Shown here: one piece after another, positions 50,179-58,943 of the stretch
Layout of the letters: the number at the start of each line of letters is the position of its first letter
How positions within the stretch are numbered: the stretch's first letter is position 1
Source: Magnetovibrio sp.
Lineage (GTDB): Bacteria; Pseudomonadota; Alphaproteobacteria; Rhodospirillales; Magnetovibrionaceae
Reading direction: 5' to 3'
Assembly: GCA_028281525.1 (NCBI GenBank)
Contig: JANQJR010000036.1
Coordinates: 1 to 64,000 of the forward strand
DNA: 64,000 bases
Notes under the pieces: generated by a model
What the model was told of the DNA's origin: nothing
Databases searched by the model: none
The model's input: only the letters and a program-made list of their open reading frames with translations
Program-made: the position numbers and the translations under genes

Positions 50179-50318
50179 ATGGCTGTCCTCCTCTTCTTAA
50201 GCGTACGAGCCTCCAGGGGTGCTCGTACAAAATAAAGGCACTTAGGTGTGCCCGCGAAAACCCGCCGTGGCCTGAACCTAACCGGCCCCGGCTGGGTAAC
50301 TGCTTCGATCCGTGCGGA

Positions 50319-51254
50319 TCAATCGAACAGCGACGAAACCGAAGTTTCATTGCTGATGCGGTCGATGGCGTCGGCCATCAGCGGCGCGATCGGAAGCTGC
50401 TCGATGTTGTGCGCCTCCTTGACCGCATCCGTGGCTTGAATGCTGTCGGTAACGACCAGCTTTTCCAGGGGCGAGGACGTCACCCGTGCCACGGCACCAC
50501 CCGACAGCACGCCGTGGGTAATGTAGGCGTAAACCTGCAAAGCCCCCGCTTCTTTCAACGCAACCGCTGCGTTGCAAAGCGTGCCGCCGGAATCAACTAT
50601 ATCGTCGATCAAAATGCAACGACGATTTTCAACATCGCCGATAATGTTCATAACCTCGGAAACGCCCGCGCGTTCGCGACGCTTGTCGATGATCGCCAAA
50701 TCCGCGTCCAAACGTTTGGCCACGGCGCGCGCGCGGATCACACCGCCAACATCGGGCGAAACCACGGTGATATCGTTTTCGCCCTGCAAGCGATCCTGGA
50801 TATCACGGGTAAACACCGGTGCGGCAAACAGGTTGTCCAGCGGAATATCGAAAAAGCCCTGAATCTGACCGGCATGCAAATCCATGGTCAAGACGCGGTC
50901 CGCACCGGCGGCGGTGATCATGTTGGCCACCAGCTTGGCCGAAATCGGAGTGCGCGGCGACGGTTTGCGGTCCTGACGGGCGTAACCGAAGTACGGCAAC
51001 ACCGCCGTGATGCGCCGCGCCGAGCCGCGCCGGAGCGCATCGATCACGACCAGCAGTTCCATCAGGTTGTCGTTTGCGGGATATGAGGTCGACTGGATGA
51101 CGAAAACGTCCTCACCGCGCACGTTTTCCTGGATTTCGACAAAAATCTCCATATCGGAGAAGCGGCGGATGGTGGCCTTGGCGAGCGGAATGTCCAGTTC
51201 CGTGGACATGGCTTCAGCCAACGGCAAATTGCTGTTCCCTGCAACGATCTTCAT
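50319..51254 (-). CDS. prs: Ribose-phosphate pyrophosphokinase
   Basis: [79 protein letters not shown] motif; start placed at 51254. Confidence 0.97.
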   Translation of the reverse strand: MKIVAGNSNLPLAEAMSTELDIPLAKATIRRFSDMEIFVEIQENVRGEDVFVIQSTSYPANDNLMELLVVIDALRRGSARRITAVLPYFGYARQDRKPSPRTPISAKLVANMITAAGADRVLTMDLHAGQIQGFFDIPLDNLFAAPVFTRDIQDRLQGENDITVVSPDVGGVIRARAVAKRLDADLAIIDKRRERAGVSEVMNIIGDVENRRCILIDDIVDSGGTLCNAAVALKEAGALQVYAYITHGVLSGGAVARVTSSPLEKLVVTDSIQATDAVKEAHNIEQLPIAPLMADAIDRISNETSVSSLFD

Positions 51255-51473
51255 CGAAATTACCCGCTTTACTTCGGAGCATAGAGCCCCTTTAGCCGCC
51301 CGACCCAGTTTGGCGCACCCGCCAACCTGAAACGCGGCGGAACATACCAATTCCACCCCTGTCTGTAAACTTGGAAAACGCCCGAAAATGACGGTTTTTC
51401 AAGCAAAAAAACGCACAAATAGACCGTTTGTCGCCGGGTGCGGATAAAACCGGCAAAACATCCCGTGCGCCAT

Positions 51474-52427
51474 TTATTGCGGGGGCGGCAAAGCGCGCCC
51501 CGGTTGTCCCGGCAGCACGATCCGGGGCGGCGCGCCGCCAGGATATTGGTCCGAGCCCGGTGGCGGCCCGGCGCGCACTCCGAAAACGTGCTCGACACCG
51601 ACGGCGGCGGCCTTGCCGATGGCGGGAGAAAGCTCGGCCCACCGCCCCGCCAGCGAACCCTGGACCACGCGGTTTTCCTGCACCGCGTTACCCAGTTCCT
51701 TGCGGTCCATGCTTTGCACCGACCAGACGATGCGCACATCCTCGAACCCGTCCGGTGCGGCAAGAATTTCCACATGTCCCGCCAAGCGGAAAGCTGCTTG
51801 ACGCGGATCGCCCGTGACGAACACATCGGTTTGGCGTAGCGCATCCGCCACTGCACCGGTGAGAACCGCGGAATCTCCATCGCTCAGACCGGTGACGCGG
51901 TCCACCAACAAGCCGCGGCGCAAGGGGTCGACCGGAACACGGGCCTTGGTTTCGCGGTTGATCATTTGCGAGACCGGTCCCGCCGTTCCCATGCCTATGG
52001 CGGTGAGAAGTTGCGGATCACCGAAATCCCATTCCTTTTGAGAGCCTTCGACCCCGTGGGCGTGGGTGGCGATCAGCCGCCCACTGGCGTCCGACAGCAT
52101 CCAACGCAGCACCCGCCCATATTTTACGCGTGGATCGCCAACGATCTCTTCCGCCATGCCGGTCAGCACGAAGTGCCGCCCGCGATCGGGCTTCCCGGCA
52201 CCGACTTCGGCGGATATTTTTTCCTCTTGCAGATGTTCCACCACCGTTTCGGCGATGAGCTTGGCCATGGGCACGGTGGTGCCATCCGGCGGCACCACCA
52301 CCACATGGGCGCGGGGTGTGTCGACTTTGGCGTAGTACAAATCCCACCGGGTTTGGGCCTTCTTCGGTGCGCCGGAACACGCCCCCACCATGAAAACCCC
52401 CAAAAAAAGAAGCAAGATCAAACGCAT
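51474..52427 (-). CDS. Hypothetical lipoprotein
   Basis: Lipobox FMVGACSGA; 317 aa; proline-rich C-terminus. Confidence 0.72.
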   Translation of the reverse strand: MRLILLLFLGVFMVGACSGAPKKAQTRWDLYYAKVDTPRAHVVVVPPDGTTVPMAKLIAETVVEHLQEEKISAEVGAGKPDRGRHFVLTGMAEEIVGDPRVKYGRVLRWMLSDASGRLIATHAHGVEGSQKEWDFGDPQLLTAIGMGTAGPVSQMINRETKARVPVDPLRRGLLVDRVTGLSDGDSAVLTGAVADALRQTDVFVTGDPRQAAFRLAGHVEILAAPDGFEDVRIVWSVQSMDRKELGNAVQENRVVQGSLAGRWAELSPAIGKAAAVGVEHVFGVRAGPPPGSDQYPGGAPPRIVLPGQPGRALPPPQ

Positions 52428-53203
52428 CAGGCCATCCCGTCACCGCTCAACCCGATCAAGGAAATCTCGCGGCCGTAATCGCCTTCGCCGCGATGAGTCG
52501 CGCGGCGGTAGCTGAAAAAACGCGTTTCGTCCGCATAGGTATCGAAAGGCAGAACTTCCACCGCGCCCAAATCCAATCTCTGCAGCTCACCGCTCACGTA
52601 GCTGGGCAAGTCGAACTGATAATACCCGGGCCGAGTTCCCGTTTCGAAACACCAACCGGCCCAGGAGCTCGCATTCAATACGCCAAGGTAAAGATCCTCG
52701 CCCACTTCATAAGACGCTTGGTGGATACATGGCCCTACGGCAGCATGAATGCGCTCGCGCACCGCTCCCAACTCTTCCATTGCCGAGACCGTGGCTTGCA
52801 AAACGCCACCCGCAGCCCCTTTCCAGCCCGCATGCGCCGCGCCGATCACGCGCGCCTCAGGATCGACGCACAACACGGGCGCGCAATCGGCGGTGAGAAT
52901 GCCCAGAACCACCCCCATCCGGTCCGTCACCATGGCGTCGGCCTTGGGTGGCGCAGACGGATTCCAAGGCGTTTCAACCCGGATGACGGTGGGAGAATGG
53001 ACTTGATAGCAGGTGAGTAGTGCGGCCCCTTCGATGTTCAGCGCGCTCAGCGCACGGACACGGTTTTCAGCCACCGCCCCAGCATCGTCGTTTGAACCCG
53101 GCCCGCAGTTCAGTCCTGCGTATAGGCCTTCGCTGACGCCGCCTTCGCGGGTGAAAAAACCGTGGCGGACGCCATCGAGCTTGAGAATCTCTGCCTGCAA
53201 CAT
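52427..53203 (-). CDS. pgeF: Peptidoglycan editing factor PgeF (YfiH, laccase-domain family)
   Basis: GVRHGFFTREGGVSEGLYAGLNCGPGSNDD; LTADCAPVLCVDPEARVIGAAHAGWKGA; GPCIHQASYEVG. Confidence 0.95.
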   Translation of the reverse strand: MLQAEILKLDGVRHGFFTREGGVSEGLYAGLNCGPGSNDDAGAVAENRVRALSALNIEGAALLTCYQVHSPTVIRVETPWNPSAPPKADAMVTDRMGVVLGILTADCAPVLCVDPEARVIGAAHAGWKGAAGGVLQATVSAMEELGAVRERIHAAVGPCIHQASYEVGEDLYLGVLNASSWAGWCFETGTRPGYYQFDLPSYVSGELQRLDLGAVEVLPFDTYADETRFFSYRRATHRGEGDYGREISLIGLSGDGMA

Positions 53204-53373
53204 GAACCTATTTAAGGCGCACGGTCCTTGAAAGCCAACCTCTTCCACACAAAGTCAACAAATAGCCTTAAATTGCAGGGGTATTTTACGCACTTTACGC
53301 CCATTTTGAGCACTGATAGGTTGCATGGGCCAGACAAAACAAATCCAGGCAAACCAAACTAAGGGGCACCGCC

Positions 53374-53625
53374 ATGAAAGGCACCATTGTCGCAATCAAC
53401 CGCCACTTGGGCGCAGTGGTCGTTGAAACCGAAAATCACAAGTGCGTGGTTCTGGAAACCATGGGCCGGCTGAACGCCGACATCGGGGATCAGATTCTCG
53501 GCAATTGGTCGGAACGGGGCAACACGACATTGGAAAACATCACGCGTGGCGACCAAATGCATATGAACCTTCAAGACACCAACATTTCGCGCAGCGAAGC
53601 AGTTGGGCGCATGACCATCATCTAA
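53374..53625 (+). CDS. Small hypothetical protein
   Basis: 83 aa MKGTIVAINRHLGAVVVETENHKCVVLE...; isolated between divergent/convergent neighbours. Confidence 0.6.
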   Translation: MKGTIVAINRHLGAVVVETENHKCVVLETMGRLNADIGDQILGNWSERGNTTLENITRGDQMHMNLQDTNISRSEAVGRMTII

Positions 53626-53654
53626 ATTGTAAATCTACTTCGTCAGGCCACCAC

Positions 53655-54743
53655 TTAGGCTGCCCAGGGCGGCACGCCGAAGCCCGGCGGCACCACGGCG
53701 ATGACCTTAAACAGGGTGCCCATCTGCTCCGCGTCGGTGAGCCGCTGATATGCGCCGTCAATTTCCGCCATTTGCTCCTCGCTGGCGTTCATCATCAACA
53801 TGTCTGCGCGCTGACGTAAACCGAGACTCTCAAGGAACGCGCCTTGGGGCACTGGGCCCAGGACTTCCGCTCCGGCGCCTTTGGCGGCCATCATGAGCTG
53901 CTCGAAATCCACATGCGCCGTCAAATCGACATCGCCGGGGTTTTTCAAAACATCCGTGTATTCGTGACCTTTGAGCGCCTGCAAGGTTTCCCCAATGCCG
54001 TGCTCCACATAGCCGTAATCAATGAACAAGGCCGCGCCGCCTTCCGCCACCACGCGTTTCGCGATTTGTCCCATGATCTCTTGGGATAAAGGCTGGTGTT
54101 CGAATATTGCGCCGATTTCAGCCGTGTCACGCAAGCTTTCGGGGATCAGAGCGCTGTCGGCCAAATCTTCGGCCAAGGTGAACTCCAAACCGTCCCCAGC
54201 ACCGTTCAGGCCCACCAAACGTTCACGCCAACCGTCTTCGGTACGCTGGTGCTGATGGATCGGCAAGGCGTCGAAGAACTCGTTTCCGAGCACCACCAAG
54301 GGGCCGGACCCCACTTCTTCGAACGTTGGGCGCCATGCCGGCATCATCAATGTGGGTTTGAGGCTTTCTTTTTGAATGGCCTGCAGCACCGGGCTGGTTT
54401 CAATCATCCACAAGCGCACGGCGTCGTCGAAGTCCTCCATGGCGATTCCGGCGCGCAGCGCGTCGGCCATCAAGGTTCCCCGGCCAGGGCCCAACTCGAC
54501 CAAATTGAGCGGGTCGGGCGAGCCCAAGGCCTGCCACACCACGGCAGTCCATAGCCCGAGCATTTCGCCGAACATCTGGCTGATTTCCGGCGCAGTGGTG
54601 AAATCGCCATCCTCGCCGAAGGGATCTTGTTTACGATAGTAGCCATGCTCCGGGTGGGCCAGGGCCAATTCCATGTAACGGGCCACGGTGATAGGGCCGT
54701 CAGCCTCAATCTCGGCCTTGAGTGCGTCGAAAAGGTCGCTCAT
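53655..54743 (-). CDS. SAM-dependent methyltransferase, MidA/NDUFAF7 family
   Basis: ITVARYMELALAHPEHGYYRKQDPFGEDGDFTTAPEISQMFGEMLGLW; LVELGPGRGTLMADALR. Confidence 0.95.
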   Translation of the reverse strand: MSDLFDALKAEIEADGPITVARYMELALAHPEHGYYRKQDPFGEDGDFTTAPEISQMFGEMLGLWTAVVWQALGSPDPLNLVELGPGRGTLMADALRAGIAMEDFDDAVRLWMIETSPVLQAIQKESLKPTLMMPAWRPTFEEVGSGPLVVLGNEFFDALPIHQHQRTEDGWRERLVGLNGAGDGLEFTLAEDLADSALIPESLRDTAEIGAIFEHQPLSQEIMGQIAKRVVAEGGAALFIDYGYVEHGIGETLQALKGHEYTDVLKNPGDVDLTAHVDFEQLMMAAKGAGAEVLGPVPQGAFLESLGLRQRADMLMMNASEEQMAEIDGAYQRLTDAEQMGTLFKVIAVVPPGFGVPPWAA

Positions 54744-54774
54744 GTCGTTTTCTCGTTTTTCGGGGAGGCCGCTT

Positions 54775-55569
54775 TTATGTAGCGCGTTTGCGCGCATATG
54801 CAACAAGTGCGATGCCCACGAGGATCATCGGGATCGACAACAACTGCCCCATGGTCGCGCCCCCGATGAGGAAACCCAAGTGTGCGTCGGGTTCGCGGAA
54901 GAATTCAACGAAGGTGCGCGCCAATCCGTAACCGATCAAAAACACGCCGGAAATCACGCCCGGCTTGGTCCGCCAAGCGTCGCGCCGCCACACCAGATGC
55001 AAAACCACCAGCAGCACCAGCCCTTCCAGGACGGCTTCGTAGATCTGACTGGGATGGCGCGGATACGGCCCACCGTTCGGAAACACCACGCCCCACGCCA
55101 CATTGGTGGTGCGTCCCCACAGTTCCGCGTTGATGAAGTTGGCGATGCGCCCAAAAAACAAACCGATGGGCGTGACCACCGCCGCCAAATCGATGAAGGC
55201 CCAAAATTGAATATCGCGTTTGCGGCAAAACAGCCATGTTGCGATCAGAACGCCCAAGAATCCGCCGTGGAACGACATGCCGCCGTGCCAGGTCTGGAGA
55301 ATTTCCAGCGGTTGCGACAGGTAGTACGCGGGCTTGTAGAACAGCACGTACCCGAGCCGGCCACCCAAAATCACGCCCAGCACCGCCCACACCAGGAAGT
55401 CGTCGGCATCTTCCGGTTTGATCAACGATCCGGCTTGGCGCGCCAACCAGATCATGTAGCGCCATCCCAGCACCAGACCGACGATGTAGGCGAGCGCATA
55501 CCAGCGGATAGCGACGGGACCGATCTCCACCAGCACCGGGTCGATCATGGGAAAAGGCATTGCGAACAT
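54775..55569 (-). CDS. lgt: Prolipoprotein diacylglyceryl transferase
   Basis: GPVAIRWYALAYIVGLVLGWRY; HGGMSFHGGFLGVLIA; RIANFINAELWGR; RHPSQIYEAVLEG. Confidence 0.97.
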   Translation of the reverse strand: MFAMPFPMIDPVLVEIGPVAIRWYALAYIVGLVLGWRYMIWLARQAGSLIKPEDADDFLVWAVLGVILGGRLGYVLFYKPAYYLSQPLEILQTWHGGMSFHGGFLGVLIATWLFCRKRDIQFWAFIDLAAVVTPIGLFFGRIANFINAELWGRTTNVAWGVVFPNGGPYPRHPSQIYEAVLEGLVLLVVLHLVWRRDAWRTKPGVISGVFLIGYGLARTFVEFFREPDAHLGFLIGGATMGQLLSIPMILVGIALVAYARKRAT

Positions 55570-55577
55570 GCTCTACA

Positions 55578-56564
55578 TCACCTGAACGGGTCTTCGGTGT
55601 AGAGGAAGTCTTGCACGTACTGGCGGATGCCTTCTTCCAACGCCGTGAACTGGCCGGGATACCCCGCGTCGCGCAGTTTGCTCATGTCGGCCTGGGTATA
55701 ATACTGATACTTGTCGCGCAGATGCTCAGGCGTGGGAATGTATTCGATCTTCGCATCCTGGCCCAATGCGGTATAGACGGCGGAAGCCAAATCCTTGAAC
55801 GGCCGCGCCTGGCCGGTGCCGCAATTGAACAGGCCGGACACGCCCGGATTGTCCAACAGCCACATCATCACATTGATGCAATCGTCGATGAACACGAAAT
55901 CGCGCAGCTGTCCGCCGTCCTCGTAGTCGGGGTGGTGGGATTGGAACAACTTGCAGGTTTCGCCCTGGCTCGCCACCGGGAAAACGTGGCTGACCACGCT
56001 TTGCATGGTGCCTTTGTGGTATTCGTTGGGACCGTAGACGTTGAAGAACTTCAGTCCCGCCCACTGCGGCGGATGCACTTCATTGCTCGCCAGCATGCGT
56101 GCCACACGCCGATCGAACAGATGCTTGCTCCAGCCATAGGGGTTGAGCGGCTGAAGTTTCGCCAAATCATCCATCGCGTCCGTATCGACGAAACCGTGCT
56201 CACCGCCGCCATAGGTCGCAGCGCTGGAGGCGTAGATAAAACGGACCTGATGCTGGGTGCACCACTTCCACAAGTCCATGGACAGGCGGAAGTTGTTGTC
56301 CATGATCTTGTCGGCATCCATTTCCGTGGTCGCGGAAATCGCGCCCATGTGAAAGATCGCCTTGACGTTGGACTCATGAGTCTCCAGGAATTCAAACAGA
56401 TTGTCGGGGTGCACCACGTCGTATAGCTCGCGCTTTGCGATGTTTTTCCACTTCACCCCATCGCGCAAACGGTCCACCACGACGATCTTGCTGTAGCCGC
56501 GCTGTTCCAATGCCCAGACGATGTTGGAGCCGATAAATCCGGCCCCGCCGGTGACGATGTACAT
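55578..56564 (-). CDS. hldD: ADP-L-glycero-D-manno-heptose-6-epimerase
   Basis: MYIVTGGAGFIGSNIVWALEQRGYSKIVVVDRL; NPYGWSKHLFDRRV; NVYGPNEYHKGTMQSVVSH. Confidence 0.95.
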   Translation of the reverse strand: MYIVTGGAGFIGSNIVWALEQRGYSKIVVVDRLRDGVKWKNIAKRELYDVVHPDNLFEFLETHESNVKAIFHMGAISATTEMDADKIMDNNFRLSMDLWKWCTQHQVRFIYASSAATYGGGEHGFVDTDAMDDLAKLQPLNPYGWSKHLFDRRVARMLASNEVHPPQWAGLKFFNVYGPNEYHKGTMQSVVSHVFPVASQGETCKLFQSHHPDYEDGGQLRDFVFIDDCINVMMWLLDNPGVSGLFNCGTGQARPFKDLASAVYTALGQDAKIEYIPTPEHLRDKYQYYTQADMSKLRDAGYPGQFTALEEGIRQYVQDFLYTEDPFR

Positions 56565-56709
56565 GTGGAAGTTCCCTTTGAATCTGGGCCCTTGTGAATC
56601 TTGACCCTGTTATAGGCCCCAGGCCGTGATGGGGCAAGCGGTGGAGTTGCCTTCCTTCCCGTCCCGGCCCATAATGCGCGCCAACACGACCAACCGAGGA
56701 AGCCAAGCT

Positions 56710-56964
56710 ATGCAGACCTCCAATCGCATTCTCGACGATATGGCCAAAGTGGCGAGCGGCGCTGTGTCCGCCATCACCGGCGCCAAGGGCGACGGCGAAC
56801 ACTTCTTGAAGCGCCAGATGGAAAAACTGCTGTCCGAAATGGACCTGGTGACGCGTGAGGAATTCGACGCGGTCAAAGCCCTGGCCGCCAATGCGCGTGC
56901 TGAGCAGGAAAAGCTGGAAGCCCGCGTGGCCGAGCTGGAAGCCCAGCTCAAGAAAAAGAAATAA
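56710..56964 (+). CDS. BMFP-domain protein, UbiK-like
   Basis: MQTSNRILDDMAKVASGAVSAITGAKGDGEHFLKRQMEKLLSEMDLVTREEFDAVKALAANARAEQEKLEARVAELE. Confidence 0.9.
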   Translation: MQTSNRILDDMAKVASGAVSAITGAKGDGEHFLKRQMEKLLSEMDLVTREEFDAVKALAANARAEQEKLEARVAELEAQLKKKK

Positions 56965-57006
56965 GCGCGCTTGAACAGTGGGCTCAGAGCCTTAATCCTA
57001 ACCCCC

Positions 57007-57215
57007 GATTCGCCTCCGCTTTGCGCGGTTTTGAAAAAACGCATGTTTTTGAATCCTTGAGAGCTCCCGATTCGCCCGATTCGGGGGCTTTTTGGCGAAT
57101 CGATGCTAAGACTTTGGAATCCTTGAGACTCATGCTTGAAAATTGGATTATCCACAAGAATCACCTTGTAACGCCTTGCACACCTTGCACCCCATAGAGA
57201 CACTAAATCTAGTGT
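57007..57215. promoter_or_regulatory. Intergenic island with GANTC cluster, DnaA box, CCTTG repeats and palindrome
   Basis: GANTC at 57007, 57051, 57069, 57078, 57097, 57117, 57127, 57158; TTATCCACA at 57148-57156; CCTTG at 57055, 57121, 57164, 57174, 57183; ACACTA-AATC-TAGTGT at 57200-57215. Confidence 0.6.
57062..57093 (+). terminator. Intrinsic terminator-like hairpin
   Basis: AGCTCCCGATTCGCCCGATTCGGGGGCT followed by TTTT; long stem with one T-T mismatch; GATTC (GANTC) present in both arms. Confidence 0.7.
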
Positions 57216-57261
57216 TGGCCGCAAGAGCCACACACACATAGTGGATTTGGGGGTCAGGTAC

Positions 57262-57765
57262 ATGCCGACACTGCACAGCGAATTTGAGCGTTCCGTCAGT
57301 CATCCCATGGACGTGGTCGAACAGACCGTGGGCCTTTACGAATGGCAAACGGACCGCACCTGCGACACGGAAATCGCCGTGCAGGCGCCCGGTAAATGGT
57401 GCGATTACTCCATGTACTTCACCTGGAGCGAAAACGCCGAAGCCATGCAACTGACCTGCGCTTTCGACATGCGCATCCACAAGGACAAACTCGGAGCGGT
57501 ACACGAACTGTTGATGCTCGCCAACGAAAGTTTGTGGCTCGGCCATTTCGGCCTGTGGGTCGACGAAGGCCTGCCCATGTTCCGCCATGCGCTGCCGCTG
57601 CGCGGTGCCGCGAAACCGACCATCGAGCAGGTTCAGGACATGGTGGAAACGGCGCTCTATGAATGCGAACGCTTCTATCCCGCCTTCCAATACGTAATCT
57701 GGGGCGGACACACCGCTGAGCAAGCCATGCAGGCGGCGCTTCTGGAAACCGTGGGCGAGGCCTAA
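57262..57765 (+). CDS. YbjN domain-containing protein
   Basis: WCDYSMYFTWSENAEAMQLTCAFDMRI...HLGHFGLWVDEGLPMFRHALPLRG pattern; start at MPTLHSEFERS. Confidence 0.88.
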   Translation: MPTLHSEFERSVSHPMDVVEQTVGLYEWQTDRTCDTEIAVQAPGKWCDYSMYFTWSENAEAMQLTCAFDMRIHKDKLGAVHELLMLANESLWLGHFGLWVDEGLPMFRHALPLRGAAKPTIEQVQDMVETALYECERFYPAFQYVIWGGHTAEQAMQAALLETVGEA

Positions 57766-57768
57766 GCT

Positions 57769-58581
57769 GTGACGACCCATCTGCTCATCGGCTGCGGCAA
57801 GATGGGCGGAGCCATGCTGGAAGGCTGGCTCGACCAAGGTATTCCCGCTTCCGACATCACCATCGTGGAGCCCAACGCCGAGCTGGCGCGCACCATTGCG
57901 GGCAAGTATGGCGTGAACGCCGCCTCTGGCGTGGAGGACCTGACTGAGGATTACGCTCCGGACGTGGCGGTCCTGGCGGTCAAACCCCAGGTCATGGACC
58001 AAGTCCTGCCGCCCTATAAAGCCCTTGTCCCTAAAGGTCCCGTGTTCCTGTCCATCGCAGCAGGCAAGACCATCGCCAGCTTCGAAGCCATCTTGGGCAA
58101 CGAGGCCGCCATCGTGCGCGCCATGCCCAACACGCCCGCGGCCGTGGGCCGGGGCATCACGGTAAGCTGTCCCAACGCCAACGTCTCAGACAACCAACGC
58201 CAACTGTGCGATCAACTGCTCGCATCCGTCGGCCAAGTGGAATGGGTGATCGAGGAAGCGCACATGGATGCCGTCACCGCCGTGTCGGGCAGCGGCCCCG
58301 CATACATTTTCCTGCTGGCGGAAACCTTAGGGTACGCGGGCCGCATGATGGGCCTGCCGCCGGAGCTGTCGGACAAACTGGCGCGCGCCACCGTGGCGGG
58401 ATCGGGCGAACTTCTGCACCAGTCCCATGAGAGCGCTCAGACGTTGCGCGAAAACGTCACCTCGCCGGGCGGCACCACGTCCGCCGCGCTGGAAGTTCTG
58501 ATGGGTCCACACGGCATGAAGGAACTGATGGAAAAGGCCATCGCGGCTGCGACCGAACGCTCCAAGGAATTGGCGAACTGA
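57769..58581 (+). CDS. proC: Pyrroline-5-carboxylate reductase
   Basis: LLIGCGKMGGAMLEGWLDQG; RAMPNTPAAVGRGI; AVSGSGPAYIFLLAE; TSPGGTTSAALEVL; start is GTG. Confidence 0.96.
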   Translation: MTTHLLIGCGKMGGAMLEGWLDQGIPASDITIVEPNAELARTIAGKYGVNAASGVEDLTEDYAPDVAVLAVKPQVMDQVLPPYKALVPKGPVFLSIAAGKTIASFEAILGNEAAIVRAMPNTPAAVGRGITVSCPNANVSDNQRQLCDQLLASVGQVEWVIEEAHMDAVTAVSGSGPAYIFLLAETLGYAGRMMGLPPELSDKLARATVAGSGELLHQSHESAQTLRENVTSPGGTTSAALEVLMGPHGMKELMEKAIAAATERSKELAN

Positions 58582-58931
58582 TGAGCGCCCCCGCACCCCA
58601 AATCACTTACGATGATTTCGTCAAGGTCGATATCCGTGTCGGCCAGATCATGCGCACCGAAGACTTCCCCGAAGCGCGCAAACCCGCGATCAAACTGTGG
58701 ATCGATTTCGGCGACGACATCGGCGTGAAAAAAAGCTCGGCGCAAATCACCAAGCACTACAAACCGCAATTGCTGATGGGCAAACAGGTGCTCGCCGTGG
58801 TCAACTTTCCACCCCGCCAGATCGCGGACTTCATGAGCGAGGTGCTGGTTCTGGGCGTGCCCGACGACGAGGGCGAGGTGATCTTGCTCAAGCCCGAACA
58901 GTACGCCCCCCTGGGTGGGCGGATGTTCTAG
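58581..58931 (+). CDS. csaA: CsaA-type tRNA-binding domain protein
   Basis: ITYDDFVKVDIRVGQIMRTEDFPEARKPAIKLWIDFGDDIGVKKSSAQITKHY; VNFPPRQIADFMSEVLVLG. Confidence 0.94.
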   Translation: MSAPAPQITYDDFVKVDIRVGQIMRTEDFPEARKPAIKLWIDFGDDIGVKKSSAQITKHYKPQLLMGKQVLAVVNFPPRQIADFMSEVLVLGVPDDEGEVILLKPEQYAPLGGRMF

Positions 58932-58943
58932 GGTTAGGGCATC

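Noticed and set aside
56996-57240. Calling the 57.0-kb island the chromosomal oriC outright
   Set aside because: Only one perfect DnaA box, no typical oriC neighbours (hemE, gidA, parAB, dnaA) in the window, and skew could not be computed; kept only as a candidate regulatory/replication-linked island.
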